Below, one piece after another: positions 8,970 through 18,859 of a stretch of 64,000 bases of DNA. A model generated the notes under the pieces. That model had not been told where the DNA came from. It was given only the letters and a program-made list of their open reading frames with translations, and made no database searches. Origin of the DNA: an uncultured bacterium (GTDB lineage: Bacteria > Bacillota > Clostridia > Oscillospirales > Oscillospiraceae); NCBI GenBank assembly GCA_947176765.1, contig CAMWRX010000002.1:1-64000 (forward strand), written 5' to 3'. The position numbers were made by a program, and so were the translations under genes. Position 1 is the stretch's first letter. Each line of letters opens with the position of its first letter.

Positions 8970-11342
8970 TTAATCAAAAATGGAACCCATGGACGCCACA
9001 TAGAGGCTCTCAATAGTTACATCGCCTGTGGCAAAGAGGTCGATGCCGTGGGAGTCGGGCTCCTCGGTATAGGCCCGGATGCTGATAGCCTTATAATCAT
9101 TGAAGAAGCCTTCCACCAGGGAACGGTCGATGTAAATCTCCATTGTGATCTTGCCATCTTCGCTGGGGAGCGCGCCGGAAACAGAGTTAGCCTTTGCGCC
9201 CTCGCCCTTATTCTCGGTTTTGCCATAGATGGTCTCGGCGGATACGTCATACCGGTAGGTGGTGCAGTCCCATTTGCCGCCCTGCTTCATATTGATACCG
9301 AATTCGTCCGCATTGCCGACATCGGCCACCAGCTTGATATACAGCATATCCTCGTCAACCGCGGCCAAAGCGTTGTTGGCGGCGTCCAGGGTGAGGTTGG
9401 TTTCATTGATGAGCACCTCCTCCTCCAGCTCGTGGAGGGTCTCAATGGGGGCGATCATCAGGTCGGTGCCGTCGTCATTGAGCCAGATCCGCCTGGCGAG
9501 GCCCACGGTGTGGGCCCAGCCGGACGCGCCCTGCTCCGCCGCGCCCCGCTGATCCTGCATGATGCTGAACATATAGATGTCGCCGCTGACCGGATCCACC
9601 AAGCAGCTGGGGCCGGTGAACACGTTGGCGCCATAGTCCAGCAGGTGGGGCTCGCCCTGGAATGCCTCGTCCGGGGTGAACTTGCCGGTTTCCAGATCGA
9701 AGTCGCCCAGCCAGTAGTAGACCTTGTTGTCGGCGATGCTGGCGGGGGCAGGGGAAATCTCAAAGAAGTACTTGGTGATGGTGCCCGCCTCGTTGGTGAC
9801 GGGCAGGATGATGGGCAGCTCCCAGGAGGTGCCGTACAGGGCGGACTGGTTCTCCATCTCATAGACCGGGCCCTTGTACTGCCAGTCCATATCGACGGTG
9901 CCGTCGTCCTTCAGCTCCAGCGTGTCTGTGGTGTACAGCAGGGCGGAGCCGCCGGTGGAAGAGGTGCTGCCGGAGCAGACCAGCATACACCAGATGTCCC
10001 CCTCTTTCCAGATGTGGGGGTCGCGGAACTCGCCGGCGCGGCCCTGGCCCTGCTTCTGGATGAGGCCCAGCTCGTCGCAGATAACCCAGTCGGTGAGTTC
10101 GGGGTCGGACAGGTCGGCGGGGTAGGCAATGCCGATGTTCTGGTTGGAGATCAGGCCCTCATATTCACGGAAGCTGTCATTGCCCGCGGTGAAGAACAGC
10201 AGGGGCACGCCGTTGGCGTCCAGGGTGGCACCGCCGGACCACACGCCGTCGGGGACTACGGAGCCCTCGGTGGGCACGATGGCCTCCTTGACGGGCTTCC
10301 AATTTACCATATCCGTGCTGACGTAGTGGCCCCAGCAGATGTTGCGCCAGTAGGAGCCGGTCATGTTGGCCTGGTAGAACAGGTGGTACATCCCGTTATA
10401 GTAGACGGGGCCGTGGGGCTCGTTCATCCAGAACTGGTAGGGGCCGCCGTGGAACTGGGTGCGGGTGTAGTCGTCCCCCAGGATGTTCTGGAGCCAGATC
10501 TCCGAGAATTCGATTTCCGGCACGGTGACGCTACCGTAGTACTTGGAGACTTCGTCGGCGCTCAGGGCGGTGCTGTATAGCTTGACCTCGTCGATGTAGC
10601 CGCTGGCCACATTCAGGAAGCCGGCGGTCAGGCGCTCAGCCTCAATATTGCGGCCCACCACCAGGGTCTTTTTTGCCCCGGCGATCGACCCGCCAGACGG
10701 GACGGACCGGGAGGCCACCAGGGTGTCGTTCAGGTACAGGCACATCTCGCCGGCATCGGCATCGAAGGTGGCGGTGACCAGATTCCACTCGTATTTCTTC
10801 AGGTTGTCGCCGTTGCTCCAGACGGTGAGCCACTCGTCGCCGATGCCCACCTGGAAGGTCAGGCGGCCAAAGCGCTCATAGCCCAGGAGGAAGCCCTTAT
10901 TGTTGGCCTTGTCGGACTGGCTGACAAGGCCAGTGGGGGAATCGGTGCCGTTGTCCGCGGCATGGGGGTCGTCCCATTCAAACATACGGGGCGCGATCCA
11001 GGCCTGGACGGTCAGGGCCTTGCCCTCCACCATGATATCGTTGCGGTTATAGGTGACATAGGTGCTGGTGCCGTCCAGGAGCAGACAGCCCCCGCTGATA
11101 CCCTTTTCGCGCCACTGGGGGGCCTGGCTGTCCATATAGGCGGCGTGGGAAAATTCGTAGTTCATGTCCACATCGGGGAGGTTCCCGGATGTGTCTTTTA
11201 CGGTCACGCCCTTCCCCTCATCAAAGGCCAGGTGCAGCAGCAGATCCTTCTTATGGGCGTCGGAGCCCCCGCAGGACGTCAGCGTCACGGCCATAACGAC
11301 AGCTATGAGCGCCGCCGTAATCATCGAGACCTTCTTTTTCAT
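8970..11342 (-). CDS. Secreted GH32 lipoprotein with N-terminal LamG-like domain (levanase/fructanase-like)
   Basis: Lipobox TSCGG; LamG-like N-terminus; WMNEPHGPVYYNGMYHLFYQAN, FRDPHIW, GTSWELP. Confidence 0.88.
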   Translation of the reverse strand: MKKKVSMITAALIAVVMAVTLTSCGGSDAHKKDLLLHLAFDEGKGVTVKDTSGNLPDVDMNYEFSHAAYMDSQAPQWREKGISGGCLLLDGTSTYVTYNRNDIMVEGKALTVQAWIAPRMFEWDDPHAADNGTDSPTGLVSQSDKANNKGFLLGYERFGRLTFQVGIGDEWLTVWSNGDNLKKYEWNLVTATFDADAGEMCLYLNDTLVASRSVPSGGSIAGAKKTLVVGRNIEAERLTAGFLNVASGYIDEVKLYSTALSADEVSKYYGSVTVPEIEFSEIWLQNILGDDYTRTQFHGGPYQFWMNEPHGPVYYNGMYHLFYQANMTGSYWRNICWGHYVSTDMVNWKPVKEAIVPTEGSVVPDGVWSGGATLDANGVPLLFFTAGNDSFREYEGLISNQNIGIAYPADLSDPELTDWVICDELGLIQKQGQGRAGEFRDPHIWKEGDIWCMLVCSGSTSSTGGSALLYTTDTLELKDDGTVDMDWQYKGPVYEMENQSALYGTSWELPIILPVTNEAGTITKYFFEISPAPASIADNKVYYWLGDFDLETGKFTPDEAFQGEPHLLDYGANVFTGPSCLVDPVSGDIYMFSIMQDQRGAAEQGASGWAHTVGLARRIWLNDDGTDLMIAPIETLHELEEEVLINETNLTLDAANNALAAVDEDMLYIKLVADVGNADEFGINMKQGGKWDCTTYRYDVSAETIYGKTENKGEGAKANSVSGALPSEDGKITMEIYIDRSLVEGFFNDYKAISIRAYTEEPDSHGIDLFATGDVTIESLYVASMGSIFD

Positions 11343-11414
11343 GGGTGCCTCCTTTCGGATTTGAAAGCTGGCCAGACAGGGGAGCTGCCCGGCCAGCGGT
11401 GGAACAATTGTTTC

Positions 11415-13586
11415 TTATTTCAAATTTTCAGCCAGCTGCCAGGGAATCTGAACCTCAGCGCCGCTGCCGCCGTCGGCCACAGTGTCGGCCTGATTGGCGT
11501 AATCGGGGGCGGTCTCGTAATAGGTCACGACCTCGTCGAAGAAGGCGTGGGCCCAGCCCTCGGCGGGCTCATCAGCCAGGACGATGTACATCTCCTGCCC
11601 CTTATAGGCGGACAGGTCCATCACATAGGTGCCCATATCTGCCCAGGAACCGGCGGCGACACTGGGGAAGCCCTCGTCCTTGAAGCGGGTCTGCTGGTAA
11701 TAGCCCACCTCGGTGCCGTTAGCCAGGTAAACATGAACCGCGGCTGCGTGGCCGCCCATCCGGACGGAGATGAAGCCAGAGCCGCCCAGGGTGAAGTTGG
11801 AGGACTGTACGGACCAGGTCGCGCCCTCGTCAAGACCATTGTTCCAGCCGTTCAAGTGGTAGCTGCCGGCCTGGTTGTAGGGCAGAGCCTCATCCCAATA
11901 GGAAACCGCGGAGATAACGCCGCCTGCCTGACCATCCACAACGCTCCAGCCGTCGGTCTGCACGGTCCAGCCGGCCAGGTTGCCGGCCTCGAAATCGCCG
12001 TTGGCCACAGAATTGCGGTTGGCCAGGGCCACTACGATGAAGGTGGCCTCAGCGGTCTTGCCCTCGTAGGAGGCGCCGTAAGTCACATGATAGTAGCCGG
12101 GCTCGCTCATGTTGAAGGAACTGAAGCCGTCGGTGGTCTCGGCGCCGTTGAAGGTCACCTTGGTGATGGCCAGATCGCTGATCGTCTCGCCGCCGAACGC
12201 AGCGGCGGCATCGCTGACAAACGCGGTCAGATCCACCGTGCCGCAGTCCACCACCTGGTTCTGGGCATAGGAGGTAATGGCCAGGGAGTTCAAGGGCACG
12301 GGGTAGGGGTAATTGTTGTAGTAATTCAGCAGGGAAGCCAGGTCGTCATAGGAAGCGGAGTTGTAGGTCTCGTTCTGAATCTTCTCCAGCTGCTCCACCT
12401 CCAGGGCGGAGACCTCGTCGGTGGTCATGGAGACCCGGAAGTCATCCACGTTGATGAAGGCAAAGCCGCCTTTGCTGCCGTCGTTGTCGTCCACCACCTT
12501 CAGATACACCACCTTGCCAACGTACTGGCTGGCGTCAACGTAGACGCGCAGGAGCGTGAGGGCCAGGGCGGGGTCGTTGAAGTAGTCGTTGTAGGTGACG
12601 ATGAGCTCCTCGTCGGTATTGCCGTCGCACAGGGCCACATAGGAGCCTCCGTTGCCCGCGCCGATCATGAAGGAGATGTAGCCGTCACCGCCAAGGGTGA
12701 ACTTGGTGGAACGGATGGAGCCGGTCAGGTTTTCCTGGGTGGCGCCGTTGTTGCTGCCGTCGAAGTAGTACTCGCCCTCGCCGTAGACAGCGCGGTCATC
12801 CCAGTAGCGCTGGCTGGTGGAGACTACGCCGGCCCGGGAAATGGCAGTTCCGTCCAGAATCAGCCAACCGGTCAGGTCGCCGGTCTCAAAGCCGCCGTTG
12901 ACGATGTCATTGGAGGTCTCGTCCTCTTCAAAGGGCTTCGGACCGTAGGCTTCGATCTGCTGAGCATACTCGGCCTGGGCGGCGGCCACTTCCTCGTCGG
13001 AGGCGCAGACGTGGAAGGCGTCCAGGTTCAGATAGGCGAAGTCGTTGCCGTCGTCGTTATCGGTGGCCACGATGTAAATGTTCTTACCGATATAGGCGGA
13101 CAGATCCACCACCTTGGTAATCAGATGCTCCGTGATGTACATGCCATCGCAGTCCTCATTGACCACATGGGCGATGGGGGTGTCGTTGCCTTCCTGGAAG
13201 AACTCTACGTAAACCTTCTCGGTGTTCTTGCCGGCACCCATCTTGAAGGTGATGAAGCCGTTGCCGCCCAGCTTGAACACATCGGAGGTCAGGGTGCCGC
13301 GCATAGGCGGGTTGCCGCCCACGGAACCGGCAAAGTAATACTCGCCGGACTTCTCCATCTCCACGCCGTTGATCTTCTCTTCGCTGACCACGCCGCGGAA
13401 GTTAAAGGCTGCGTCCTTGCGGGTCCAGCCGACCCACTCGCCGCTGGAAACATCCTCGAAATCTCCGTTGACAACGTCGTTGGCCGCATTGCTGCTGCCG
13501 GTATTACCGCAGGCTACAAGGCTCAACACCATGCATAGTGCAAGCAGAATGGAGAGCCATCTCCGTATATTCTTTTTCATAATCAT
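11415..13586 (-). CDS. Lipoprotein with three repeated putative carbohydrate-binding modules
   Basis: Signal/lipobox LSLVACG; VNGDFEDVSSGEWVGW, VNGGFETGDLTGW, ANGDFEAGNLAGW repeat starts; fructan-locus context. Confidence 0.7.
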   Translation of the reverse strand: MIMKKNIRRWLSILLALCMVLSLVACGNTGSSNAANDVVNGDFEDVSSGEWVGWTRKDAAFNFRGVVSEEKINGVEMEKSGEYYFAGSVGGNPPMRGTLTSDVFKLGGNGFITFKMGAGKNTEKVYVEFFQEGNDTPIAHVVNEDCDGMYITEHLITKVVDLSAYIGKNIYIVATDNDDGNDFAYLNLDAFHVCASDEEVAAAQAEYAQQIEAYGPKPFEEDETSNDIVNGGFETGDLTGWLILDGTAISRAGVVSTSQRYWDDRAVYGEGEYYFDGSNNGATQENLTGSIRSTKFTLGGDGYISFMIGAGNGGSYVALCDGNTDEELIVTYNDYFNDPALALTLLRVYVDASQYVGKVVYLKVVDDNDGSKGGFAFINVDDFRVSMTTDEVSALEVEQLEKIQNETYNSASYDDLASLLNYYNNYPYPVPLNSLAITSYAQNQVVDCGTVDLTAFVSDAAAAFGGETISDLAITKVTFNGAETTDGFSSFNMSEPGYYHVTYGASYEGKTAEATFIVVALANRNSVANGDFEAGNLAGWTVQTDGWSVVDGQAGGVISAVSYWDEALPYNQAGSYHLNGWNNGLDEGATWSVQSSNFTLGGSGFISVRMGGHAAAVHVYLANGTEVGYYQQTRFKDEGFPSVAAGSWADMGTYVMDLSAYKGQEMYIVLADEPAEGWAHAFFDEVVTYYETAPDYANQADTVADGGSGAEVQIPWQLAENLK

Positions 13587-13646
13587 GCCCTTCCATTGTT
13601 ATTTTGGTTTGCTTGGGTCGTAGTCTGTGCGGTGGTTGGCCGCGCT

Positions 13647-13660
13647 CAAAATATCGTTTC
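13647..13660. promoter_or_regulatory. Putative LacI-family operator copy 1 (caaaatatcgtttc)
   Basis: 14-mer identical to 18747-18760; downstream of a minus-strand promoter TTGACA(13706-13701)-17-TATACT(13683-13678). Confidence 0.6.
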
Positions 13661-13677
13661 ATGCAGGAGATGGTTTT

Positions 13678-13706
13678 AGTATAAAATCGTATGCGGCATT
13701 TGTCAA
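13678..13706 (-). promoter_or_regulatory. Promoter for the 13586 lipoprotein/GH32 transcript
   Basis: TTGACA-17 bp-TATACT on the minus strand. Confidence 0.7.
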
Positions 13707-13942
13707 GGCGGAATGCTTTGTCAATGTAATTTTCGGCAGTTATGCTATTTTTTCTCATCTGTATTTGTGCAATATTGTCATACCATTTTGGCATAAAATG
13801 GTATATAACGATTTTTACATAGTTGATGCCTTCGGCGGCCCGCTCATTCCGCACACCCAATCGCCGCCCCGGCGGACGGGGAGCGCCCCCTCCCCCGTCC
13901 GCCCTACCAATTTCCTGAAGCGGAACGGGCGGCGGCAAACGA

Positions 13943-13979
13943 AAGCGGCCATTGTCCGATGAGGACAATGGCCGCTTTA
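13943..13979. terminator. Hairpin terminator after fructokinase
   Basis: aaagcggccattgtcc gatga ggacaatggccgcttt, perfect stem. Confidence 0.75.
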
Positions 13980-13989
13980 TCTGCCCGCT

Positions 13990-14928
13990 TCAGCCGTCGA
14001 CCTCCGCCAAGGTCGGCATGGCCGGAATGGCCCCATGCCGGCTGGTAGTGAGGCTGGCGGCTTTGTTGGCAAAGGCAATGATACGCTCTAATTCGGCAGC
14101 AGTAATATTCTTCAAACTCTCATGCTTCACAAGCTGAGACAGCGCCGCCCCGAAGAAAGTGTCGCCCGCGCCATTGGTGTCGCCCACTTTGCAGGGGACT
14201 CCATCCACGTGGCCCGTCTGCCCCTGGAAGCGGTAGAAGGCGCCGTTGGGGCCAAGGGTCACAAAGATCAGGGAGATACCCTTTTCCGCCAGCATCGCGG
14301 AGCCCGCCTCCAAGTCGTCCGTGCCGGTGAGCAGGGGCAGCTCCTCGTCCGATACCTTCAGTATGTCCACCATCTCCAAGGGCTCCAGCATCCGGGCAAC
14401 AGCGGTCTCTTGATTCGGCCAGAGGCTGGCGCGATAGTTGGGGTCATAGCTGATGACTGCCCCCATCTCTTTGGCAGTCTTTGCCGCATAGAGCGTTGCG
14501 CTGCGGGCAGGCTCCGCCGTCAGGCTCACGCTTCCGAAGTGGAGAATACGCGTGTTTTTAAGCTGCTCCGGCGAGATGTCCTGTACCGATAAATTCACAT
14601 CGGCGCTGGGGTCTCGATAAAAGCTGAAGGTTCTCTCGCCGGCAGCATCTAAGGCTACCACCGCCAAGGTTGTGTGCTGAATGGGGTCGGTCATAAGTCC
14701 TGTTACATCGACGCCGTTTTCTGCGAGGCAATCTCTCAGAAATGTACCAAAGCTGTCAACTCCTACTTTCCCGATAAAAGCGGTTTTCGCGCCCAGGCGC
14801 GAGGCCGCCACGGCCAGATTGGCCGGTGCGCCGCCGGGATTGGCGTCAAATCGGGGGATGCCCTGCCCGGTGGTTTCGGATTGCGTAAGATCGATCAGAA
14901 TTTCGCCTACGGCCAGTATGTCAGTCAT
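13990..14928 (-). CDS. Fructokinase, PfkB-family carbohydrate kinase
   Basis: FDANPGGAPANLAVAASRLG; GDTNGAGDTFFGAAL. Confidence 0.88.
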   Translation of the reverse strand: MTDILAVGEILIDLTQSETTGQGIPRFDANPGGAPANLAVAASRLGAKTAFIGKVGVDSFGTFLRDCLAENGVDVTGLMTDPIQHTTLAVVALDAAGERTFSFYRDPSADVNLSVQDISPEQLKNTRILHFGSVSLTAEPARSATLYAAKTAKEMGAVISYDPNYRASLWPNQETAVARMLEPLEMVDILKVSDEELPLLTGTDDLEAGSAMLAEKGISLIFVTLGPNGAFYRFQGQTGHVDGVPCKVGDTNGAGDTFFGAALSQLVKHESLKNITAAELERIIAFANKAASLTTSRHGAIPAMPTLAEVDG

Positions 14929-15457
14929 GCTCATTCTCCTCCATTGCTGCATTTTTGATCAGCTCCCGCACAGCAGCCTCGCCTCCGCGTGTGAAGCCGT
15001 CAAGTTTTAACAATAAACCTGTTTTGCCCTCGGTGACCAGCACCAAAAGGCGCTTTGAGCGCAGAATCTGGCTGATCTCGGAATAGGGCACCACAATCTG
15101 ATATCCAGAAGCCTCTACCTCCAGCCGCTCCTCGTAGAAGCGGGTAATACGCTCCAAATCGCCGCCATATTTTGCTTCCATTTTCTTGAAAGCACTTGCC
15201 GCCTTGCTTCGGGGCATCAATATGTATATCCATAGTGCAACCAGGCACAAAACGACAAACTCTATTACCACATATCCAAGACTTTGACTGTTCCACAGTG
15301 TCACAGCCGTCAGCGCCAGCCAAGCTATCCCCAAAAAGGCGACGGCCTTTTTAGCCAATTTTCCATAGCTCTCAGCAGATACGCACAGCATCCCCTCATA
15401 AAAAAGTTTTTTTGTAATGGTAAAGCGGTTTTCGGCCAGAATCTCCACGTCATCCAT
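14921..15457 (-). CDS. YcxB-like membrane protein
   Basis: Two TM segments then RFYEERLEVEASGYQIVVPYSEISQI. Confidence 0.55.
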   Translation of the reverse strand: MDDVEILAENRFTITKKLFYEGMLCVSAESYGKLAKKAVAFLGIAWLALTAVTLWNSQSLGYVVIEFVVLCLVALWIYILMPRSKAASAFKKMEAKYGGDLERITRFYEERLEVEASGYQIVVPYSEISQILRSKRLLVLVTEGKTGLLLKLDGFTRGGEAAVRELIKNAAMEENEHD

Positions 15458-16233
15458 CCTCCCTTTCCTGGATCTGCCCGGGGAAACGCTCGTTGATCTG
15501 ATCCTCTATATGGAATGCTTCATCCATCGGGCGGTAGAGGATGAACACCGCGAGGTACAGGATATACCACATACTGAGGAAGGGGATCAGGAAGGCCGTC
15601 CAAGGCAGGAACAGAAACATAATCACCCACCAAGCCACCTGCAGTACCGCCGCCCCCAGAACACGTCCTAAATGAAAGAGGATAAAGAACATCGCGTTTT
15701 TCAGCTGCAAACCTGCCCGTTGGTCGAACAACACGACCTGAGGCCACCAAACAGAGAGTACCATCATAAAGAAGATGGCGGAAAGGCTCAGTATGGCAAT
15801 GGTTCCGATTGTAATCGGCTGCTTGGCCCACCATAAGAGCGCGCCGCTGAAAATAAGGAAGCCCAGAAATACGCACTGAACCACACCTGGGAGAATGGCA
15901 GCGCGCCAATTTTGACGCATGGACTTCTTATAACATACCCACCAGTCGCTTTTGTCGTTTCTAAGCCGCCGCAGGATAATATCATACATACAGGCGACGC
16001 CGGGGCCAGAGATCGCGCCGCCAATGACAGCCGCCGCCAGCATCACAAGGGCGCTGGTTGTCAGTATCGCATATACCATACCAAGTCCGAAGGGGATCAG
16101 AAATACAAGCGTAATAAAGCCCACCAGAAAAAACTCTTTGAAGCTTTTCTCCAAAACCTCGCGATACCGGGCAAAACCTATAGCGCGGCCATATGTGAAA
16201 CGATTTTCGTCATCTGGAAAAAAAAGGCCCATT
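15450..16233 (-). CDS. DUF624/YesL-like membrane protein
   Basis: Multi-TM protein MGLFFPDDENRFTYG... next to an LplB/YtcP transporter. Confidence 0.7.
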
Positions 16234-16243
16234 TTTCGCCCTC

Positions 16244-16834
16244 CTATGTTTCGTTGTAGTGGAAGCCGGACAGGAACTGCTCGAGGAGCGTCTGAGGTTC
16301 CCCCGTGAAGCTGTCCGTACACATGAACTCCACGCTGATGGCCCATTGATCCCGGGCCGCAAACGCCGCTGTGCCGTGGGTATAGGGGTTGTCCTCGCCT
16401 CCAGAAATGAGGGGCATAATTTCATAGCTCTGAGTGCCAAAGGATTTTGTGTAAGTTCCTTCCGCCCCATATGACTGCTTTTCACGCGCAATCCAAGCGC
16501 CTACCGCCTCCTGTGCAGCGTCCGCACTGCGGCATTCCTCCAAAAGTACATAGATTTGTGCGTCATAGACGATGGCCTCATCACCATCAGCGTTGACAAA
16601 ATCCTGCCCGTCACCAGCGGTCCAGGTGGCGTAATAGAGCCCTGATATGGACAGGAGGTCGTTACTCTCGTTCAGCGTGAACCCATCCAGCGGTTCCACG
16701 CCGACATACTCCGCAATCCTGACCCAGCTCTCATCCCAGCCGGCAGGCAGCTCCTGACCTGACGCGGAACAGCCGGCAAGCGCCAGCGCCATCAGCAGCG
16801 CAAATATCCAAATCAGTTTCACCGTGCGTTTCAT
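16244..16834 (-). CDS. Hypothetical lipoprotein
   Basis: Lipobox LALAGCSA; operonic position. Confidence 0.6.
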   Translation of the reverse strand: MKRTVKLIWIFALLMALALAGCSASGQELPAGWDESWVRIAEYVGVEPLDGFTLNESNDLLSISGLYYATWTAGDGQDFVNADGDEAIVYDAQIYVLLEECRSADAAQEAVGAWIAREKQSYGAEGTYTKSFGTQSYEIMPLISGGEDNPYTHGTAAFAARDQWAISVEFMCTDSFTGEPQTLLEQFLSGFHYNET

Positions 16835-17523
16835 CGCCGCGCTCCTTTTGTGATCACATTCCAGAGGGAATCATTTGCGTCCTGGTTTTTGGCCTGCTTT
16901 TCATCATAAAAACACCTTCTGCCAATATAAAGGCTCTCCAGCGGCTCCTGGTCCACGGCAAGCCCCGCCAGGACAGGGCAGTCGCTCCACTGGAACACCT
17001 TGTCGTCCACCCTGAGGTCGTCCTCTTCCGGCGGGGTCCCGTCCGCTTGGGCAAAGATCTGGTACGCGCTCTGGACGCCGGCAGGGTCCTCCACGATAAA
17101 GAAGTAACTTTCCGCCTCGGTGATGTCGGCTATCAACACCACATCCGCAGCGTAGTTGTAGGACAGGGCGGTCTCCGCATCGCCGCCGCGATTTGTAGCG
17201 TATTCACGCACCTCCGCCGTGACGCGCCCGTCGCCGTTCACATCCTCGCCCAGGGCGGCCAGCTCCCGCTCCAGGGCCTCAACGCAGTCCCCGGGCAGGG
17301 GGTCCGCCCCCACATAGGCGAAGATATAGTCCGGCCTAATCCGCCCGATCCCCAGCATATTCCAAACAATGCTGCCGACGATGGACAGGATGACCGCCCA
17401 GACCACAATCCACAGCTTATTATAGTGGAACCAGTTGGCCAACCGCTTTTTCCCGGTGAGGGGCGGAGGCGGCTCGTTTGGCTTGACATCCTGGTATTTC
17501 TGTTTCAAGTACTCACTGGCCAT
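16831..17523 (-). CDS. Hypothetical single-TM membrane protein
   Basis: LWIVVWAVILSIVGSIVWNMLG TM segment; stop/start overlap with the next gene. Confidence 0.6.
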   Translation of the reverse strand: MASEYLKQKYQDVKPNEPPPPLTGKKRLANWFHYNKLWIVVWAVILSIVGSIVWNMLGIGRIRPDYIFAYVGADPLPGDCVEALERELAALGEDVNGDGRVTAEVREYATNRGGDAETALSYNYAADVVLIADITEAESYFFIVEDPAGVQSAYQIFAQADGTPPEEDDLRVDDKVFQWSDCPVLAGLAVDQEPLESLYIGRRCFYDEKQAKNQDANDSLWNVITKGARR

Positions 17524-17532
17524 AAGTACCCC

Positions 17533-18522
17533 CTACTTCCAGGTGGTCCCGCCGTACGCGTAGCTGACAGGCAGGCACAGGAGAGATGGAGCCTGGAGGA
17601 GGTTCTTCTCCAAAATCATGCTGACGCACGTTTCGGCGATCTCCTCTACGGGCTGGACGATGGTGGAGCAGTACAGCTCCATGTCCCCAAAATGCCGCGA
17701 CCCGTCAAAGCCGATGATCTGCACATCTTCCGGCACGCGCAGGCCCATACCCTTCAGGGAATTGATGATTTGGTAGGCCAGCGAATCCGTGACGCAGAAA
17801 ATACCGTCGAAATCCAGCTTGCCGTCGTGCAGATGCTCCTGAAGGAATTCCTCAAAGGCGGAATAGGGCGTGCCGTCATCCACGATTTTCAGCGTGTAGG
17901 GGACGTCCAGCGCCTCGCAGGCGCTGATGAAACCGTCCTTGCGCTTGTTGGGCTCGTTGGTCAGTTTGGAGCCGATCCGAAGAAACGCCAGATTTTTGCA
18001 GCCATTCTCCACAAGCTTCTCGGCGGCAAGGCGGCCCCCGCCGTAGTTGTCGCTGGACACGCAGGAGATGAGGGCGCCGAAGTATCGGTCGATCGAGATC
18101 AGCGGTATGTTGGCGGGGATCTTCAAATTGGGATTGTAGGACAGGCAGATGATCCCATCCACCTTCTGCTGCTCGGCCAGTAAGACGACCTCCTGCTCCT
18201 GCTGGGGGTCGAAATCGGTGGCGTAGAAAAGCATCCGATACGACCGCATCGCCAGCGCCTTGTTGATGCAGTTGACCAGCCTGATGAAGAAGGGGTTGAC
18301 CAGGTTTGGCATGATCACCGCCACCAAGAAGGTCTTGTTGCTCCGAAGGCCCTTGGCGTAGCTGTTGACGCGGTAGTCCAGTTCTTTGATGGCCTTTTCC
18401 ACCCGCACGCGGTATTCCTCCCCCACCGGGAGCCCGTTTACCACCTTTGATACCGTGCCCAGCGCCACGCCCGCCTCGCGCGCAACGTCTTTCATGGTAG
18501 GGACTGGTTTTTGTTCTGACAT
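17533..18522 (-). CDS. LacI family transcriptional regulator
   Basis: MKDVAREAGVALGTVSKVVNGLPVGEEYRVRVEKAIKELDYRVNSYAKGL. Confidence 0.93.
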   Translation of the reverse strand: MSEQKPVPTMKDVAREAGVALGTVSKVVNGLPVGEEYRVRVEKAIKELDYRVNSYAKGLRSNKTFLVAVIMPNLVNPFFIRLVNCINKALAMRSYRMLFYATDFDPQQEQEVVLLAEQQKVDGIICLSYNPNLKIPANIPLISIDRYFGALISCVSSDNYGGGRLAAEKLVENGCKNLAFLRIGSKLTNEPNKRKDGFISACEALDVPYTLKIVDDGTPYSAFEEFLQEHLHDGKLDFDGIFCVTDSLAYQIINSLKGMGLRVPEDVQIIGFDGSRHFGDMELYCSTIVQPVEEIAETCVSMILEKNLLQAPSLLCLPVSYAYGGTTWK

Positions 18523-18570
18523 GGTGCCACCTCGGTTTCATGAATTCAGCGGTGAAATATCGTTATATTC

Positions 18571-18599
18571 AGTATAACCGAACCCACACGGTTTGTAAA
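18571..18599 (-). promoter_or_regulatory. Promoter of the lacI operon with adjacent operator-like gaatataacgatatttc (18554-18570)
   Basis: TTTACA-17 bp-TATACT on the minus strand. Confidence 0.65.
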
Positions 18600-18746
18600 G
18601 GGATTCATGAAATAATCCCGGGAGCATAGTATACAAAATGAATCGTTATTTTTTGTGCAGATAAACAATTCTTAAGACTTATAGCAACATTATACGAAAA
18701 ACCCGTTGACTTTCCAGGGGGATGTGTGCTACTGTTATCTCGCTTG

Positions 18747-18760
18747 CAAAATATCGTTTC
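18747..18760. promoter_or_regulatory. Putative LacI-family operator copy 2 (caaaatatcgtttc)
   Basis: Identical 14-mer to 13647-13660, upstream of the ABC operon. Confidence 0.6.
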
Positions 18761-18859
18761 TCCGTAGAGCTGAATTCGGGCACAGGCTGGTGACCCGACC
18801 TGGGTTCGGCGCCCAACCTAAACCCTGAGAACAACGATTCAAGAGGAGGGATACCCCGC

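Noticed and set aside
10962-13538. 858-aa plus-strand ORF
   Set aside because: Antisense to the repeat lipoprotein and GH32 genes; V/G/H-rich spurious translation, no RBS or family motif
13871-13903. GC-rich hairpin ggcggacgggg...ccccgtccgcc
   Set aside because: Real inverted repeat, but no T-run or gene end fits; not enough to assign a function
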